Source: Methylobacter sp015476545
GTDB taxonomy: Bacteria; Pseudomonadota; Gammaproteobacteria; Methylococcales; Methylomonadaceae
DNA: 64,000 nt
Reading direction: 5' to 3'
Assembly (NCBI RefSeq): GCF_052162025.1
Contig: NZ_CP197401.1
Span: 1,426,001-1,490,000, forward strand
The position numbers and the translations under genes were made by a program. Shown piece after piece: positions 63,675 to 64,000 of this stretch. Position 1 is the stretch's first letter; each line of letters begins with the position of its first letter. The notes under the pieces are model-generated. The model was not told where the DNA came from. It did not search any database and saw only the letters and a program-made list of their open reading frames with translations.

Positions 63675-64000
63675 CGGGTGTCCTTCCAATTCATGAGAGT
63701 GTCGAGGGGAACGGCCCGCAGGCCGTTGTCGTTTTTGGCCTTGGAGCCGCGATGGTAAGCGATGTAATCCCCCATCCATACCATAAGGTGCTGGCTGTCG
63801 CCCTGGTCGTAAAATAATAGGTCTCCCGGCAATGCCTGATTGATATCCGAGGATATGAAGACGCTGTTCTCCTGAACCAGATCAATGGCCGAAGCGTAGG
63901 CGCCGCGCTGGCCATCCGCCCGCCTCCAGCGGTTATGCAGCGCGGACTGTTCGGGCGTCAGTCGGACTTCCGGCGGGAGAAAGCGGTTAGACACCCCGTT
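63608..64000 (-). CDS. yfaT: DUF1175/YfaT-like protein, partial (N-terminus outside window)
   Basis: Frame open at the right edge; 131 residues visible. The C-terminal segments GDLLFYDQGDSQHLMVWMG, AYHRGSK and NWKDTRWQP match YfaT (DUF1175), which resembles NlpC-type papain folds with a Cys further upstream. The GTG at 63994 is probably internal, since YfaT proteins are about 200 aa. It is the first gene of the yfaT-yfaS-yfaQ-yfaP operon and overlaps yfaS by 67 bp. Confidence 0.85.
   Translation of the reverse strand, partial: NGVSNRFLPPEVRLTPEQSALHNRWRRADGQRGAYASAIDLVQENSVFISSDINQALPGDLLFYDQGDSQHLMVWMGDYIAYHRGSKAKNDNGLRAVPLDTLMNWKDTRWQPRPDNPNFAGIYRFSFLSR

Overview
The window is about half G+C, densely coded chromosome of a gram-negative bacterium, most likely a gammaproteobacterium. 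Evidence: an smc-zipA-ligA block, OmpA with a TSP3 segment, HME-RND efflux, a yeaG-yeaH-ycgB stress operon, a FapD/FapF amyloid-export pair, a periplasmic fatty-acid cis/trans isomerase and a yfaTSQP-type alpha-2-macroglobulin operon. The gene mix (an HpnN-like RND exporter, DUF6494/DUF6781 proteins, sulfite dehydrogenases) would fit a Methylococcales-type methanotroph, but no methane-oxidation gene lies here, so that is only a guess. No rRNA, tRNA, CRISPR array, prophage or complete IS element was seen.

Layout. 1-4600 (minus): a P-type IIA cation ATPase followed by an MMPL/HpnN-like RND exporter that runs off the left edge. 4914-10612 (plus): a cusCBA copper/silver efflux operon. 10728-12293 (minus): a sigma54 activator with a Cys-rich sensor domain. 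Divergent from it, behind a near-perfect -24/-12 promoter (12403-12418), is a tight five-gene operon: DUF938 methyltransferase, beta-carbonic anhydrase, SDR protein lacking the catalytic Tyr, Cys-rich DUF1326 protein and Met/Cys-rich DUF2182 membrane protein. 15926-18185: pirin, a lipoprotein, an unlisted 53-aa membrane peptide on the minus strand, and the first copy of a MITE-like element. 18211-23145: pterin dehydratase, DUF6494, DUF6781, ABC1 kinase, and a SorAB-like sulfite dehydrogenase with its cytochrome. A second MITE copy follows. 23772-25636: an orphan FapD/FapF pair without amyloid subunit genes.

25818-30510 (minus): yeaG-yeaH-spoVR. 30821-36503 (minus): an Arg-rich repeat protein, Cti, an MBL-fold protein, PhhB, and a compact DUF1289/CDP-alcohol transferase/EEP group. 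36694-38816: NfeD protease and slipin. 38869-39962: DUF2024 protein divergent from a MarR regulator with a C-terminal Cys cluster. 40337-41703 (minus): queF and psd. 41808-49434: smc, zipA, a divergent ligA, ompA. 49618-53963: ApbE, an NTF2-like protein, a second sulfite dehydrogenase (SoxC-like plus one-heme cytochrome) and AqpZ. 53964-57365 is looser and more AT-rich: a hypothetical exported protein, PaiB, gene remnants and a WbqC-family gene. 57493-64000 (minus): the yfaT-yfaS-yfaQ-yfaP operon, with a LprI-DUF2135 fusion and a thioester-bearing alpha-2-macroglobulin.

The most interesting unit is the sigma54-controlled operon at 10728-15812, in which regulator, promoter, a possible upstream activator palindrome and an unusual gene set can all be read directly. 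Other notable points are the two MITE copies, the orphan Fap export pair, and a LigA whose motif IV Lys is replaced by Glu.
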